Positions 54,801-64,000 of a stretch of 64,000 nt of DNA are shown piece after piece. Each line of letters begins with the position of its first letter. Within the stretch, counting starts at the first letter, position 1. Location: contig NC_041688.1 in NCBI RefSeq assembly GCF_900005765.1, positions 839,341 to 903,340 of the forward strand, written 5' to 3'. The notes beneath the pieces were generated by a model. It saw only the letters and a list, made by a program, of their open reading frames with translations. It was not told the DNA's origin and searched no databases. The translations under genes were made by a program, and so were the position numbers. Source of the stretch: Plasmodium relictum. Its lineage: Eukaryota > Apicomplexa > Aconoidasida > Haemosporida > Plasmodiidae.

Positions 54801-57800
54801 TTTCTTTTAAAAATGCCTCATTTGTTCAACTAGAAAATAATGAAATTCATGCATGGGGATATGCACAAAATTGTCATTTAGGTATAGGACTAACTCAATT
54901 AACATACATAAAAAACCCAAAAAAAATTGTAAAAAGTTGGTTGACTTATGAAGAAAAAGAGTTAGAAGATGATCAATACAGTGATGATAGTAATGATAAA
55001 CGTATGTGTCATAATTATTATAAGAATGTAAATGAAATAAATTTAATAAAAAGGAAATTTAATAGAAAAGAAAGATTTACGAACGAATTTATATATACTC
55101 CTTATTATGAAGAAGAAGTTGAAAAATTTATTTATGAAATACAAGTTACGCCAAATGTTATTAATTGGGAATATATTCAGATGTTATTGAAAAAAGAAGA
55201 ATATAGTAATAGTTTAGAATATATTAAATCTTTTGAAGAGGATCTAACAGATTTATATAGTAAACACATCGAGTTTATTTTAAACTTAAATTCTTATGAA
55301 ATGAAATATAATGATTTATATTTAAATTATCAAAATTTTATACTATCTAATATTTCAAATATGAATGAATCTTTACCTTCTATAATGCATACAAAAGCAA
55401 CTCACATTTTCGATTCCAATATGAGCAAACTTCAAGAATTTGTATATATTCTTCAGCAACAGCCAATGTATTTAATAATTTTGTGCTTAATTCATAATCA
55501 TAAAAATATTAAGAATCTTAAAAGATTATCACGGAAAAATGAAGGATCTGTTGGAAAATTAAGTATTCAAAATATAATAAATAATTCATCTACTGAATAT
55601 AATAACAATAAAGAAAATGGTAGAAAATATATATCGAATAAATCAAATGTAATTAATCATTCTTATGAATATCATAGAAGTGGAGAATTTAAAAATAGTG
55701 ATTTAGATAAAGTAAAAGAGAAACATTCCTTTTATAAAAAAAGCACTTTAATTGTATGTTCCTTTATTTTTGATTTATACTATGATTTGAAAAATGAAAG
55801 AGTCCGTAATATCTTTACCATTTTTTTAATTAAACTTGGTATAGAAGAAATGAAAAATTGTTTACATATTGATTCTTTATTTAAGGTAGAAACATCCATT
55901 TTTTTTTTATTAATAAAAATGCTATTCATGAAAAATGATTTTTTAATTAATTTTTCTTATTGTTTATCAAATTTAAATAATGTGAATTCATTTGTTGTTT
56001 TATTAAATGAAATGTCAAGAAAAGGACATAAGAAGGAATTGCATATATATAATCACAATACATTTAATCATTCATCTAACGTTGATCAAAAACATATATT
56101 TGATAATTATGATCAGGGATTTTTAATTAATACTTATAATAATATGAACACTCCAATGAATCATTTAATTAATAATAATGGATATAGCAATATGAATAAT
56201 TTAACAAATAACTTAATAAATAATAATGTTGATAATAATATGAATGAATTGAATGAAACCAAAAATAATGAAAAAGACTTTTTTTTTAGCGATTCTAATA
56301 ACGAAAAGGATAAAGAATTTGTACAATTTATAAAAGGAAAAGAAGAAGATAACAAATTTGATGTTAATATTAATCCATATATAAAACCTGTAGAAACATT
56401 TAAAAATATACAAATTCAACAAAACATATTACCTAATATGCAAAATGAAATGAATATAAGGAATACAAATATAAGTGATAAAGATGTATTTTTAGAGTTA
56501 GACTTTATCAGGGTATTTAAAGAATTATGCAAAATTTTTAAAAATATAAAGTTTCCCGACATGTTTAAAATTATAATGAAGTATTTATTTAAACATTTTG
56601 TTATTTATGAAAAAAACATAAGTAAAGAAGATTCAAATCAAAATAAAATATATTTTTTTAATAATAAAGATGTTATATATGTTCCTTTTTTTAATTTATT
56701 ACTTATGGCTGTTTTAAATCCATTATTAAAAAATATTGATAGAATAAGAGAAAAATTTTATTATCCTCCTCTTCCATCACATATAATTAGTATTTGTAAT
56801 CGAATTTGTGATTTTTTAGAGGTTTTATATTTAAATAAATATGAATCATTAAATAGTTATAAATTAAAGAAAAATTTCGTATCAGTAAAATATATTTACG
56901 GGCACACTTTTAATTCTTTTATAAGTATTATAAGTAATTTGTGTAATATTGACGAAGATATTTATGTAAATACTTACATAAATTTATTTCGTTATCATCT
57001 GAATAATACTTCATTTTATGTTCAATTAAGAATATTTCAACTATGCCATATTTTTAATTTATTTTTCCGTTATCAAAATTATTTGCTATTGTCATTTAAC
57101 GATCCTATAATAGAAATTGTAAATTTTTTTTATGCATACAAGCATAGAGACACCTTTTTGACAGAAAATGTTACAGATTCCTTACTTAAAAATACAAATG
57201 TAAATATAATAAATATGAAAAATGGCACAAAAGAAAACAATAAGGATAGTAATTTAAATATAGATAAAAAAAAAAAAAAAAAAAAAAGTTTTTTATCTAA
57301 ATATATTCGTAAGGATGAAAAAATTGATGACGACAAAAATAATAAAGAGGTTAAAGTGAAATGTGATATTTCTGATAAGGAGGAAAATAATAAAATGATT
57401 AAATATTTGGAAAATAGAAAAGGAAAAAATATAAAAAAGTTAATTTTTAACGAAGAAGAAATTCAATTTTTTATAACATGTAAACTAATATATAATATAA
57501 AGTTAGATATCCGATTTTTGTTAAAAGAAAAAAATATGAATATATGTGAATTCACAAGGATACCGATGCCTCAATACATATGTTATCGTAAAAAACCTTA
57601 CATAAAAAATAATGAATACTTATTTTCAGTTATTCACAAATATTATTATGAAAAAGATAAAGCATATATTATTTCAGAGTGCTTAAAAAATTGCCCCTTT
57701 TTAGAACATTGTATTGATACTAATAACTTAATACTAAAATTAAAATCGTTGATAACTCATTACTTGTCTTTAAAAGATCAAAAAGAGATAAACCTTGTTC

Positions 57801-58618
57801 ATTTAATTAGGAAAACACTTGATATATTAATATCGGATGAAATGGTATTTGTTGATTTTAGTGAAAATTTTCCTCCAAATTTATATATACACAAATTTAA
57901 AGATGAGAAATTACATAAGTCTAAATTGGAACAAACGTATTTATATATGTTACAAAATAATTATGATAGAAATTCATTTTTTCAAATGAAATGGAGAAAT
58001 ATAGTTATGCAAATAGCTTTAAACATTTTAAGAAAGAAAAAACATATGAACTATTTAAAAAAATTGCATATTGAACAAGAAAAAATAGAAGATCTAATAT
58101 TAAATTATCAATTTAAAATGAAAAATGATATTGAAACTTTAAAAAATGCAATATTTTTTGTTTCTAAATTATTGATTGAAAAGCCAATATTGATTCATAG
58201 TTCTTATTACGAAAAAGATTTATTTTTTAATAAATTAAAGAGACAAAAAGATTTAAAAAAAGAATACAAGTTTCCATATGATTCATCAACAGTTCATATA
58301 TATGAAATGAAAAAACTAATTAAAAGTTCAGTTTTAAGTAATGTACATGAATTGCTGAATCCAGTAATTGACCATCTGACAATAGAAATTTTCTTTGATT
58401 TAAATAATGTTATTAAATTAAGTCTAGTAGTAACTAAAAATAAAAGTAGAAATGTAATTAATGAACATACATTTACGAGTCATGATATTTATAATATGTA
58501 TAATTCTTCCCCATTCATTTTATATTCTTTTTTTAAATACAATAAAACTTATTTGTGCTCTATCAATGGATTTAATTTTATGCATTTATTACATAATTTA
58601 GTTATTGATCTTTATTAA
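51851..58618 (+). CDS. RCC1-repeat protein with IQGAP-like RasGAP-related C-terminal half
   Basis: Single exon, 2,255 residues. Residues 1-1050 hold RCC1-type beta-propeller repeats, at least ten by the YxWGxxxxGxLG pattern: YCWGSNASNQLGLG, YGWGFNNCGCVGNG, YSWGYGGNGRLGLG, YGWGKNDKSQLGIG, YVWGNAESGKVGLG, YACGNASNGRLGL and others. This is enough for roughly two propellers, with an Asn/Lys insert at about 115-275. The rest is helical with low-complexity inserts (about 1260-1300, 1400-1540, 1780-1850). The helical part has features of an IQGAP-type RasGAP-related domain: QQPMYLIILCLI near 1196; IFDLYYDLKNERVRNIFTIF near 1305; KIFKNIKFPDMFKIIMK near 1565; LLMAVLNPLLKNIDRI near 1618. The final 100 residues match the RGC shape, ending HDIYNMYNSSPFILYSFF then NGFNFMHLLHNL. 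No Arg finger is evident. Probably a signalling or GTPase scaffold; RCC1 content is certain, IQGAP-like half moderately supported. Confidence 0.88.
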   Translation: MKEENVDANEVHKYIFNFDPKISSGLDHYACIGYYKGKFSVYCWGSNASNQLGLGINIRYAKNPSVIKFFENFIVCSVCCTNYSTFVLVKQNITDNGCSIYSFGKGNHGLLGYKKKRNLINDMKFMKKENKKEQEKLLDKINNKINRKVLNVFNINKSLSSLKSMDSLLDFNIDNISSVKSTGANNEIDTNKRDNKEKEGEINKMENKNFKYNETNLDNDIPNYNENILKQHMNGIDGEVSDMDKDFRIMNKDNENENKHTYTEYEEKEDWFTPLPIKIRFPENIKIKFISCGDMHTLAISTNGILYGWGFNNCGCVGNGSNQNVYEPTPIYVEELKKKNDTGYCDDFSKYKFNANETKEKFMKKIFIHCSAGSKHSLACTLNGEIYSWGYGGNGRLGLGNIKSYNKPQLITKLKNKIIIHVCSGNSHSGCIDTDHNVYTWGNGKFYKLGHTGDSDILNPKKVEFFNHNKKIFMLSFGCFNSFALSIKGDVFMWGTFNITKDSSYYVCKLPKQVNTNFKCIYIHTSTYIAFGVTLVGDLITFGNNYDHDNTYIKEKEWDTDSDVNLMDYLIRDPENKNDNNDKSYNINLKKDKIPIKYIKELRGKVCIQDFLNDFYKLDKLTYYQNKIRNGNFFPNCDYMIMNNKLLFEKNDLVINSRVKYIDGSDYFSVFLLENGKIYVSGYNKDGELGNGKYNLNKKFSIPIFIDVSVKKIIKIACGNNYVLALSEVGDVYGWGKNDKSQLGIGIIKDCYEPIHVKSLSNVINIYAGYDHSACIVNNNFSHDQEMELEHGELYVWGNAESGKVGLGFDYTQGSILLPRKVNLLNQVYKCSLGTSHSLFLTDNNDLYACGNASNGRLGLKNDSNHIVSYPKKITLDEHIFIKDILAGSTFSIILSIDGFIYIWGEFLKNIISYDKPTLYPQISNIKKIIGKFRHVLFLTYDNKLFGLGDNYYFQILHDSRKVKYIDTPKLIPYFMKDNINKVFSFKNASFVQLENNEIHAWGYAQNCHLGIGLTQLTYIKNPKKIVKSWLTYEEKELEDDQYSDDSNDKRMCHNYYKNVNEINLIKRKFNRKERFTNEFIYTPYYEEEVEKFIYEIQVTPNVINWEYIQMLLKKEEYSNSLEYIKSFEEDLTDLYSKHIEFILNLNSYEMKYNDLYLNYQNFILSNISNMNESLPSIMHTKATHIFDSNMSKLQEFVYILQQQPMYLIILCLIHNHKNIKNLKRLSRKNEGSVGKLSIQNIINNSSTEYNNNKENGRKYISNKSNVINHSYEYHRSGEFKNSDLDKVKEKHSFYKKSTLIVCSFIFDLYYDLKNERVRNIFTIFLIKLGIEEMKNCLHIDSLFKVETSIFFLLIKMLFMKNDFLINFSYCLSNLNNVNSFVVLLNEMSRKGHKKELHIYNHNTFNHSSNVDQKHIFDNYDQGFLINTYNNMNTPMNHLINNNGYSNMNNLTNNLINNNVDNNMNELNETKNNEKDFFFSDSNNEKDKEFVQFIKGKEEDNKFDVNINPYIKPVETFKNIQIQQNILPNMQNEMNIRNTNISDKDVFLELDFIRVFKELCKIFKNIKFPDMFKIIMKYLFKHFVIYEKNISKEDSNQNKIYFFNNKDVIYVPFFNLLLMAVLNPLLKNIDRIREKFYYPPLPSHIISICNRICDFLEVLYLNKYESLNSYKLKKNFVSVKYIYGHTFNSFISIISNLCNIDEDIYVNTYINLFRYHLNNTSFYVQLRIFQLCHIFNLFFRYQNYLLLSFNDPIIEIVNFFYAYKHRDTFLTENVTDSLLKNTNVNIINMKNGTKENNKDSNLNIDKKKKKKKSFLSKYIRKDEKIDDDKNNKEVKVKCDISDKEENNKMIKYLENRKGKNIKKLIFNEEEIQFFITCKLIYNIKLDIRFLLKEKNMNICEFTRIPMPQYICYRKKPYIKNNEYLFSVIHKYYYEKDKAYIISECLKNCPFLEHCIDTNNLILKLKSLITHYLSLKDQKEINLVHLIRKTLDILISDEMVFVDFSENFPPNLYIHKFKDEKLHKSKLEQTYLYMLQNNYDRNSFFQMKWRNIVMQIALNILRKKKHMNYLKKLHIEQEKIEDLILNYQFKMKNDIETLKNAIFFVSKLLIEKPILIHSSYYEKDLFFNKLKRQKDLKKEYKFPYDSSTVHIYEMKKLIKSSVLSNVHELLNPVIDHLTIEIFFDLNNVIKLSLVVTKNKSRNVINEHTFTSHDIYNMYNSSPFILYSFFKYNKTYLCSINGFNFMHLLHNLVIDLY

Positions 58619-59068
58619 TTAGCCAAATAATTTTTCATTTAAAAAAAAAAATATATATATATACACATTAATTTATTAATTTTAAATATATATCTATATC
58701 TATATCTAAAAGGATATATTAACATACATATTTATGTATAATGTTCTTATTAATTTTTTTTTTTTTTGTTTTATCTGTCTTTTATTTTCTTAATTTCAAT
58801 TAAAATTTTAATTAATATTTAAAAAAAAAAATTTTTTCATATTTTATTTTTTATAATTTTTTTTTTTTTTTTGTATTTTTTCATAAAATTTTTTAACTAA
58901 TCTTTAATTTGCGTACTTAAAAATTTATCTTTTTAAATTTTTATTTCTTAATTTTTTTTTTTTTATATTTGTTTTGATATTTTTATTTTAGAATATCATG
59001 CCTTTATTTTATTATTTATCATCTTTATATTTTAAAAATGAGACTTTTAAGAATTTGAAGATTAATAT
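58619..59068. other. Convergent intergenic region, 450 bp
   Basis: Short gap between the RCC1-protein stop and the CFAP20 stop. A/T and T runs only. Confidence 0.6.
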
Positions 59069-60637
59069 TTAGTTATCGTCATTATTATAATTTTCATAAT
59101 TTATATCTTCATAAAGTACATTATTTAAATCTATTTCTAAATTTTTTATCTCAGTTAAACTACTAATGTTAACTTCATTTTCTTCTTCATTATATGTATT
59201 TTCAATTAATAATTTTCTATTTTCATCATCATTGTCTTCTTTATCATCTCCATTCATATTGATGATATCATTTAAATAATTTTCTTCTCCATCCGTCTTA
59301 TTATCAACATCACTATTTTCATCTTTTTCTTCATTTTCTATTTTTTCTTCATTTTCTATTTTTGCTTCGTTTTCTATTTTTGCTTCGTTTTCTATTTTTT
59401 CTTCATTTTCTATTTTTTCTTCGTTTTCCATTTTTTCTTCATTTTCCATTTTTTCTTCATTTTCCATTTTTTTATTATTTTCTATTTTTTCATCTTTCTC
59501 TTCATTTTCTTTTAAGTTTTCATTGGTTTCAATTTTTTCTTTTGCCTCGTTATTTGATATTTCAATTTTTGCTATTTTATCCTCCTTTTTTATATTTTTT
59601 TCTTTTTGAATATTTTTAATTATGTTTTTCTTTTCTGGTTTCTTTAAATTTTGTGGAAGAATATATTTTATTTTTTTTTTTTTTTTTGAACATATTTTAA
59701 ATTCATCTTTTAATTCTTCATTATTATAAATTCTGTCACAAAAGTATATACACCTAATTCTTATGCTAGCATTTATCTGCATATCAGTAGTTTCAACATA
59801 TTTTGTTCTAAATGCTTTTTCTGTATAATCTTTTAAATTTATTTGTATAATATTCCATCCATCATTTAAGACCATTGGCATAGTACACCATTTATTTGAT
59901 AATCTTGTAACAGTCTAATTTAAGAAATACATAATTTATTTTTAATATATATATAATATATTTTAATATTTATTTTTCTACTATTATTTTTCATACCTGA
60001 AAGTTAGAAATTCTAAAAGTTCTTCTACAATTTCTATCATCTAATATACTTATTCTAAAAGAAAAATATCTGTTCATCTGAAAATAAGAAATTTATTTAA
60101 TTTATAGTAAATGCATATATATATTAGGGTAATATAATAATATCATAAAAAATGTTACATTTTTGACAATAAGAACGATAATAGGTAAACTTATTGCTAA
60201 TGAAGTAAAATTGGGTGGTGCTGTATATATATATGAATCAGAAGTATTTTCTGATAAAATTTCAATTGCACTTAATTTTATTGTATCATCTAAAACTTTC
60301 CTAACACAACCCTTTTTTGTTTTTGTTTTCCATATTTCTAATGGCTTAGAACTATTTATAAAAAGTAAGAAACCATTAATTATTTTTTGTAATCATATTA
60401 CTATATATTTATACTTCTACCAAACTAGTATGTGATTATTACAATAATTCTACTATCTTGTTATAGCTGTTTTGTTATTACAATGTATTAATATTTTTAT
60501 ACTATATAACTGTCTATTTTTTTTTTTTTCTTATCTTTTATTATTATCATTTATTTTTATTTTTTATTTTTATTTTTTTTTTACCCTGAACTTAGCAAAA
60601 GAGATAATATTTTTGGCTGATATTTATTTCTATACAT
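59069..60637 (-). CDS. CFAP20: CFAP20/BUG22-like axonemal protein with acidic repeat tail
   Basis: Four exons read leftward, 60637-60585, 60351-60159, 60077-59997 and 59914-59069, joined in frame with GT–AG introns, give 390 residues. Residues 1-182 follow CFAP20 from end to end: SGSKPLEIWKTKTKKGC, IKLSAIEILSENTSDSYIY, LAISLPIIVLIVKN, RYFSFRISILDDRNCRRTFR, and MPMVLNDGWNIIQINLKDYT with FCDRIYNNEELKDEF. CFAP20 is an inner-junction protein of axonemal doublet microtubules and affects flagellar beating; in Plasmodium it should act in the male gamete. The usual protein stops near 190 residues. Here the last exon continues for some 208 residues of Lys/Glu-rich sequence, including about nine EEKMEN/EEKIEN/EAKIEN units (about 245-305) and an acidic end. 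The start ATG at 60637 is the only one in a frame that splices to the conserved SKP segment. Confidence 0.87.
59329..59485 (-). repeat. 18-bp tandem repeat (EEKMEN-type) in the CFAP20 tail
   Basis: About nine copies of an 18-base unit alternate Met/Ile at one codon and Glu/Ala at another. They encode a Glu/Lys helix-like tract. Confidence 0.9.
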
Positions 60638-61763
60638 TTTGAAAATGATTGTACGTATCTCTATATTTATATGTATTTTATATAATTTTATAAGTTTTCA
60701 TTACTACATCTTAAATTTTTTTTTTTTTTTCAAATTTTTATAACATATTTATTGATATGTGTTCCTTATATATTTTTTTGATTAAAAGAAAAAAAGAAAT
60801 TAAAACATAGTGTCTAATGAAAAAAAAAAAAAAAAAATCTAAATATCTAATGGATAGAAAATATAAATGTCTAATAAAAAAGAGATAACTAAAAATTTAT
60901 TTTTTTTTTATTCCTTCTTTTATTTAAAGTGATAAAATAGAAATAGATGCATTAAAATCGATTTTTTTTTTTTTTTAAATATATTTTGCACTTTAAAAAA
61001 ATATATTTTTACACACAAGGTATATCTTTTATGAGTATTTTTTTTTTTACATAAGAATTTTGAAAAACATTAAAAACTGTTTTAATGTTCATATACATGT
61101 AATCTAAATATTAAAAAATAAAACATTTAATATTTTAATAACATTAATAGTTTTGTTTTAAAAAACTTTTTTTTTTTAAAGACATTTAAAAAAAAAATAT
61201 ATATATATATACTTTTAGTTATTATGTATACTTTTTAATTAAGTTTATAATGAAAATAGTATAAAAAATATCTTATAAAAATTAAATATATATATATAAT
61301 AACTTATTTTTATGTTAAAAATGATTTATATATACATATATATAAAAAGAAATAATTTTTCAAAATATTGATATACTTGCTTAAGTATTCTAATATATTG
61401 TAATATGAAGATTTTTATAAAAAATATCATTATTTTCCATTTACATAATATATATTGTTATGGAAAAAATAAAAAAAAAAGTAAAATATCAAATTTTAAT
61501 AGTAAATATTTAAAAATTAAATATACATGAGTTTGTTAAAAAACATAATATATTCATTTGTGAAGATAAGAGTAAAATTCTGTTATTCCATATATTAAAA
61601 GAAATATGTATGTTTTATTCAAATTAAAATTATATAATTTCATAATTTTTTAGAATATTTGAACTGTGACTTTCATAATGTTTAATTAAATTTTTGTTTT
61701 TTTTATATTCTTTTTATTTTATATATTTAAAATTAATTTTTAATTTCATTAATTTTTTTTTTT
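60638..61763. other. Intergenic, 1.1 kb
   Basis: Upstream of CFAP20 and downstream of the translocator gene, both leftward. A/T runs and TA patches; no supported frame or recognisable motif. Confidence 0.6.
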
Positions 61764-62798
61764 TTAAAAAATAGAATATAGAAATGTGCCAAATATGGCA
61801 ACAGCTGACCCAGTAGCACCTAATAAGGTTATTTGAGTTTTAAAAACAATAATAGATGAAACAATTATAACCACTCTTTTGATTGAATTTGCAACAGCAT
61901 GAGTAATTTGGTTAATTCTTTCTAAACACATAAAGGCAACTTCATTATTTAAGTAATACCACATTCCACTTAAAAATATTTTTAAAACAATATCACGAAA
62001 AGAATAGTTGGATTGAGTACTTTGATAATTTGTTAAGAAATTATATGCCGATTTTCCTTCAAATATTAAAACTAATGGCAAGGAAATTATGGCAGAAAAA
62101 ATAGTTATTAAAGAATAAATATTTGATGCATTTAAATTTTCTCCTATTGATGATTTATGAATCATCATTTTCTTAGCATAAATAGATCTCATAGAAGATC
62201 CAAAATTTGAAATGGTTGCACACCAAAATGATATCCATGTAAAATGTAATTCTTTAACAGAAGCACAAACAACCCCACCAACAATGACTAATAATGATAT
62301 ATATTTATTAAACTTCATATACTGTTTTAAAAGTAAAATTGATAATATAGCTGTGAATACAGGTTCGCATGCTTTTACTACATGAGTAAATGAAACACTT
62401 GTTTGTGACATGGACATAACCGCTCCAAAATGAACTAAAATGTGGCAGACACTTTGAATTAAAATATTTTTTATAAATAAATCATATGAAAATATTTTAG
62501 GAACTTTCTTATATCCACTTATCCAATAAATAAATATAAATATCCATCCTACATATAATTGCATACAACTAATTAGCCAAGGTAATTTGATCATATTTAA
62601 AGCTTTCTTGTTATCAACATTATATAATACATTTAAAGCATACCAAGTTATTAATAAAAATACTAATTTGACTTTATCATAAAGAGTAGAATATATATCT
62701 TTACTCTTATATTTCTTATCTTTTAATTTATCAGAATATGCTTCATTTATTGTTATAGGAAAAGTTCCATACTCATTCTTTTCATTTTCTTTCATCAT
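61764..62798 (-). CDS. oTPT: Triose-phosphate/phosphate translocator, leaderless (outer-type)
   Basis: Antiporter exchanging triose phosphate or phosphoenolpyruvate for phosphate across an apicoplast membrane, feeding carbon into fatty acid and isoprenoid synthesis. Single exon, 344 residues, about ten hydrophobic helices from residue 46 onward. Family features: KLVFLLITWYALNVLYNVDN with KKALN after it, the FTHVVKACEPVFTAI segment, FGSSMRSIYAKK, and the late helix NSIKRVVIIVSSIIVF. The N-terminus is a short hydrophilic segment without a signal or transit peptide. That matches the outer-membrane type (oTPT) described for P. falciparum, in contrast to iTPT with a cleaved leader; this comparison is from memory. 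The dipeptide Met-Met start is the only plausible one because stops and A-runs precede it. Transport specificity cannot be read from sequence. Confidence 0.9.
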   Translation of the reverse strand: MMKENEKNEYGTFPITINEAYSDKLKDKKYKSKDIYSTLYDKVKLVFLLITWYALNVLYNVDNKKALNMIKLPWLISCMQLYVGWIFIFIYWISGYKKVPKIFSYDLFIKNILIQSVCHILVHFGAVMSMSQTSVSFTHVVKACEPVFTAILSILLLKQYMKFNKYISLLVIVGGVVCASVKELHFTWISFWCATISNFGSSMRSIYAKKMMIHKSSIGENLNASNIYSLITIFSAIISLPLVLIFEGKSAYNFLTNYQSTQSNYSFRDIVLKIFLSGMWYYLNNEVAFMCLERINQITHAVANSIKRVVIIVSSIIVFKTQITLLGATGSAVAIFGTFLYSIF

Positions 62799-64000
62799 TA
62801 ATAGCCAAAAAAAAAAAAAAAATTATAATAAAATAATATGATTAATTAATAATATAAATCATAAAAAAAAATTATTAATTGTTATTAATTTTAATGTATA
62901 AAATTTAGATTTAAAATATAAGTTTACATCTATTAAATATTATATAATAAATTAAGTGATATAAAAAAATAAGACGATAAAATATAAGAAAATTTCATTA
63001 AATTACATGAATATACATTTATCATGTAATAAATATTTAAGAATAAAATAGATATATATGCCACAGAAGAAAAATAATTTAATAAGTGATATATTAATAA
63101 AGAGATGTATTCAAGAAAAAAAGTTAAAACATGAATTATATTACTTAAATAATATATACATTAAAAAATGTATAAATTAAATAATATACTAATTAAATGA
63201 TATATAAATTAAATTATACATAAATTATATATGGTATTTAAAAAAAAAAAAAAAATCTATTAAAAAGTTATAAACAATTTATATTCATATATAAATGGGA
63301 AAATAATTAATAAAAAATAATTATATATAATTTTAACTTTATATCTTTTTATTATAAAATAGAAGAGTTTTTTTTTTTTTTTTTATTGTATAAAAATTAT
63401 TTAATTACAATTTTTTAGTAATATTTATGCAAGTTTTTAATAATATTATTAAGTTATGAATAATACGTTTCAATATATTTTTTTTTTTGTATCTACCTTT
63501 TTAACATAAGAAAAAAAAAAAAAAATGAATTGTTAAAGTTAAAATTAAATTAAAAAATGAAAAATAAAAGTTAAATAATAATAAATGTATATATATATTA
63601 TATCGTATTCACTTTTGATATATTCATTTAAAATAGAGAATTATTAAATGGTAATCAATTTTTATGAGAATATGAATCAAAAAATTTTCATTTATTATTT
63701 GGTAAATAAATCATTTTACTTTTAAGGTTGATTGCTATTTTATTTTAATTTTTTTCTTTTAGAAAATACTATGAATTTCTAATATTTTTCTTTTTATCAC
63801 ATAGAAATATATTTTCCAGATTTATTTCTTTAAATATTATAGTTACCATAATTTTTTTTTCTTTTTACTACCATATTTTATTTAATTTTAAAATATTCTG
63901 TAATGTTTCTTCTACACATTCTTTATATCATTTTACTATTTATTTTTTTTTCGCTTTTTTTTTTTTCTATTCCTAGATAAGTTTTAAGTATATTTAATAC
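62799..64000. other. Right-edge region upstream of the translocator, 1.2 kb
   Basis: Upstream sequence of the translocator gene, continuing to the window edge. Mostly A/T with runs and short TA repeats. No gene or element supported; a gene beyond the right edge cannot be excluded. Confidence 0.55.

Noticed and set aside
60163-60435. Plus-strand 90-residue frame inside CFAP20
   Set aside because: Antisense of CFAP20 exon 2 and its flanking intron; the minus-strand reading matches CFAP20 closely.

Overview
The window is extremely AT-rich, with homopolymer A/T runs, (TA)n microsatellites, short AT-rich GT–AG introns, and proteins full of Asn, Lys, Asp and Glu low complexity. Together with apicoplast-targeted genes this points to a malaria parasite (Plasmodium), from one of the AT-extreme lineages (P. 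falciparum-like, or an avian parasite such as P. gallinaceum or P. relictum; I cannot separate these by eye). It looks like an ordinary core, non-subtelomeric chromosome segment. I see no variant antigen family, mobile element, tRNA, rRNA or CRISPR.

Layout, left to right: an 8-exon gene of unknown function (+, 416-2318); apicoplast asparaginyl-tRNA synthetase (-, 2593-4657); an Eme1-like XPF-family protein (-, 5199-6197); the RNA polymerase I largest subunit RPA1 (+, 8211-16551); a small TRIR/C19orf43-like protein (+, 17428-18056); a DNAAF1/ODA7-like leucine-rich-repeat protein (-, 19106-20770); SMC4 of condensin (-, 21438-25790); alpha-SNAP (+, 29089-30554); a 2,621-residue low-complexity protein of unknown function (-, 31388-39253); apicoplast single-strand DNA-binding protein (+, 41803-42618); a Prp5/DDX46-type DEAD-box helicase (-, 43829-48157); a SREK1IP1-like zinc-knuckle protein (-, 49615-50508); a 2,255-residue RCC1-repeat protein with an IQGAP-like C-terminal half (+, 51851-58618); CFAP20/BUG22 with an acidic tail (-, 59069-60637); and a triose-phosphate translocator without a leader (-, 61764-62798). 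From memory, the order and relative orientation of the recognised genes match a segment of P. falciparum chromosome 5 read in reverse; I could not check this.

The genes share an area rather than forming one pathway. Three serve the apicoplast (aminoacylation, DNA maintenance, carbon import). Two are axoneme genes (DNAAF1-like and CFAP20) that in Plasmodium matter only for the male gamete flagellum. Two or three belong to splicing or RNA metabolism (Prp5-like, SREK1IP1-like, TRIR-like). The rest serve genome maintenance, rRNA transcription, vesicle fusion and probably signalling. Intergenic gaps are 0.3 to 3.3 kb; the longest separate divergent gene pairs.

Exon structures of the multi-exon genes were rebuilt by hand from splice sites, frame and homology. 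I found no convincing novel system. The most unusual items are the RCC1–IQGAP-like fusion, the tailed CFAP20, the unexplained giant protein, the splice ambiguity in the first gene and an unassigned GC-richer patch at the left edge.
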